From the NCBI GenBank assembly GCA_012270135.1, contig JAAXIW010000205.1, positions 1-5,929 on the forward strand: a DNA stretch of 5,929 bases, in the 5' to 3' direction. The position numbers and the translations under genes are program-made. Source of the stretch: Brevundimonas sp. (GTDB lineage Bacteria; Pseudomonadota; Alphaproteobacteria; Caulobacterales; Caulobacteraceae). The notes under the pieces were generated by a model that saw only the letters and a program-made list of their open reading frames with translations, had not been told where the DNA came from and did no database searches. Shown one piece after another: positions 5,338-5,929 of this stretch (its first letter is position 1; each line of letters opens with the position of its first letter).

Positions 5338-5929
5338 ATGAAGTCGCTTCTGTTCGCCGCCGCCCTCGTTCTGCTCGCGCCGGCCGCCGCCCAGGCCCAG
5401 GTCGCCGCCGGCACCCTGCCCAACACCTTCGACGACCGGAACGCCCGGGCCGCCGCCCCGACGCCGGCGCCCGCGCGCCAGGCCGCCCCGGCCGAACTGT
5501 CGCCCGAGCCGGCCAGCGAGGCGTCGGAAGAGACGCTGCGGCCCGGCAGCGAGGAGCGGCAGGCCGGCGCGCGGGCCTCCGGCCGGCGGACCGCCGCCCT
5601 GGCGCGGCGCGCCCGCCGGCGGAGCGTCGTCCCGGCCTACAGGCGCGCGCCAGAGCACCCGTTCCCCGCCTCCTACGAGGACTGCCGCGCGGTGGCCCGG
5701 GCGCGGCCGGGCGTGCCGCTCACGGCGATATTGGTCGGACGCCCTTTGACTGCGCGCACTTCCAGCTGGCTGCGCGGCACGCCTGCCTTGCGGCAGAAGC
5801 CGTCTACCGCCGCATCGGGTGCGCCCTGGGGCGGCCCCGTGACCTCTTCGCTCACCGCCTGCGGCGCCTCGGGCAGGTCGCGCGCGATCCCCGCGAGTCG
5901 GCGCGGCGTAGACCAGACGGGGATCTCGC
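5338..5929 (+). CDS. Secreted Ala/Pro/Arg-rich protein with possible excalibur-like domain start; credible only to about 5702
   Basis: The ATG at 5338 opens a clear Sec signal peptide: MKSLLF, a hydrophobic core AAALVLLAPAAA, and an AQA cleavage site after residue 20. The mature part begins with an Ala/Pro-rich, probably disordered stretch (about 36-60), an acidic patch (SEASEE, EE), and a strongly basic Arg-rich stretch (about 75-103). Next comes FPASYEDCRAVARA (109-122), which resembles the opening of excalibur domains (an aromatic, a Cys, then Arg/Ala and a Gly-rich, Asp-rich calcium-like loop ending in CE). The expected DRDGDG...CE ending never appears. From about 5700 the sequence reads instead as glyS on the other strand, although this frame stays open to the window edge. 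I take the native gene as residues 1 to about 121 and the rest as foreign. The function is unknown; periplasmic or cell-surface location is inferred. Confidence 0.6.
   Translation, partial: MKSLLFAAALVLLAPAAAQAQVAAGTLPNTFDDRNARAAAPTPAPARQAAPAELSPEPASEASEETLRPGSEERQAGARASGRRTAALARRARRRSVVPAYRRAPEHPFPASYEDCRAVARARPGVPLTAILVGRPLTARTSSWLRGTPALRQKPSTAASGAPWGGPVTSSLTACGASGRSRAIPASRRGVDQTGIS
5703..5929 (-). pseudogene. glyS: Glycyl-tRNA synthetase beta subunit, internal N-terminal fragment, broken at the left end
   Basis: On the minus strand the frame is open from the right edge and begins EIPVWSTPRRLA, matching the conserved TPRRLA region of GlyS. It continues DLPEAPQAVSEEVTGPP (the usual EE-GPP block), GAPDAAVDGFCRKAGV (the A-x-GF-RK-GV block) and QLEVRAVKGRPTNIAVSGTPGR (the linker and PGR block). 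The full enzyme is about 700 residues and, with GlyQ, charges tRNA-Gly; only about 75 residues are here. After PGR (5703) the frame loses the family pattern and ends at a TGA at 5673-5675. The first GlyS residues lie beyond the right edge. The codons include GAA, GCA, GTA, AAA and AAT, a looser third position than in ubiE/ubiB, so this piece may come from another genome. No database search was possible; the call rests on recognising conserved blocks in order. Confidence 0.6.

Noticed and set aside
3713..5341. A 542-codon plus-strand open frame starting at the ATG 3713.
   Set aside because: Gly/Ala/Arg-rich shadow of ubiB in a neighbouring frame; UbiB motifs are all in the frame starting with GTG at 3717.
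3711..5426. A 571-codon minus-strand open frame covering all of ubiB.
   Set aside because: It is a GC-skew shadow: Arg/Gln/His/Gly-rich low-complexity protein with no recognisable motif, opposite a full UbiB with its family blocks.
5041..5658. A minus-strand open frame across the end of ubiB and the secreted-protein gene.
   Set aside because: Gly/Arg/Pro repeats typical of antisense GC-rich DNA; the plus strand has a signal peptide and a ribosome site.
1..5929. Searched for CRISPR repeats, insertion sequence ends, tRNA genes, toxin-antitoxin pairs and defence genes.
   Set aside because: No repeat-spacer pattern, transposase, tRNA-like fold or defence domain was seen; the window is tightly packed with housekeeping-type genes.

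Overview
The window looks like a chromosomal fragment from a high-GC alphaproteobacterium, most likely Caulobacterales (Brevundimonas/Caulobacter/Phenylobacterium-like). The grounds are strongly GC-biased third codon positions, a ubiE-ubiB ubiquinone gene pair, a Crp/Fnr-like regulator of the alphaproteobacterial type, and a promoter upstream of ubiE that fits the Caulobacter housekeeping consensus. The taxonomic call is inference; no rRNA or tRNA is present.

Layout: (1) 3-932 (+), the C-terminal part of a DUF885-type putative metallohydrolase whose start lies left of the window. (2) 942-1724 and 1721-2023 (-), a two-gene operon: pterin-4a-carbinolamine dehydratase (phhB) followed, with a 4-bp stop/start overlap, by an NAD-type short-chain dehydrogenase (SDR). 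The SDR converges on the DUF885 gene with only 9 bp between the stops. (3) 2024-2168, a divergent control region holding a perfect 6+1+6 palindrome that runs into a GANTC site. (4) 2169-2876 (+), a Crp/Fnr-family regulator. (5) 2877-2943, a short control region with a tandem 10-bp repeat and a promoter whose predicted +1 is the A of the ubiE ATG, so a leaderless transcript is likely. (6) ubiE (2944-3729) and ubiB (3717-5315), overlapping by 13 bp, which act in ubiquinone synthesis. (7) 5338 onward (+), a secreted Ala/Pro/Arg-rich protein that seems to begin an excalibur-like domain. (8) From about 5700 to the right edge the sequence reads best on the minus strand as an internal N-terminal piece of the glycyl-tRNA synthetase beta subunit (glyS). 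Both genes lose their expected continuation at about 5695-5712, so this is a chimeric junction, probably an assembly or library artefact.

I see no new multi-gene system. The points most worth checking are at residue level: the SDR has Ile where the catalytic Tyr should be, and UbiB has Thr in place of the beta-3 ATP-binding Lys, while the rest of each active site is kept. Two such losses plus the chimeric end make it important to separate real biology from sequence error.
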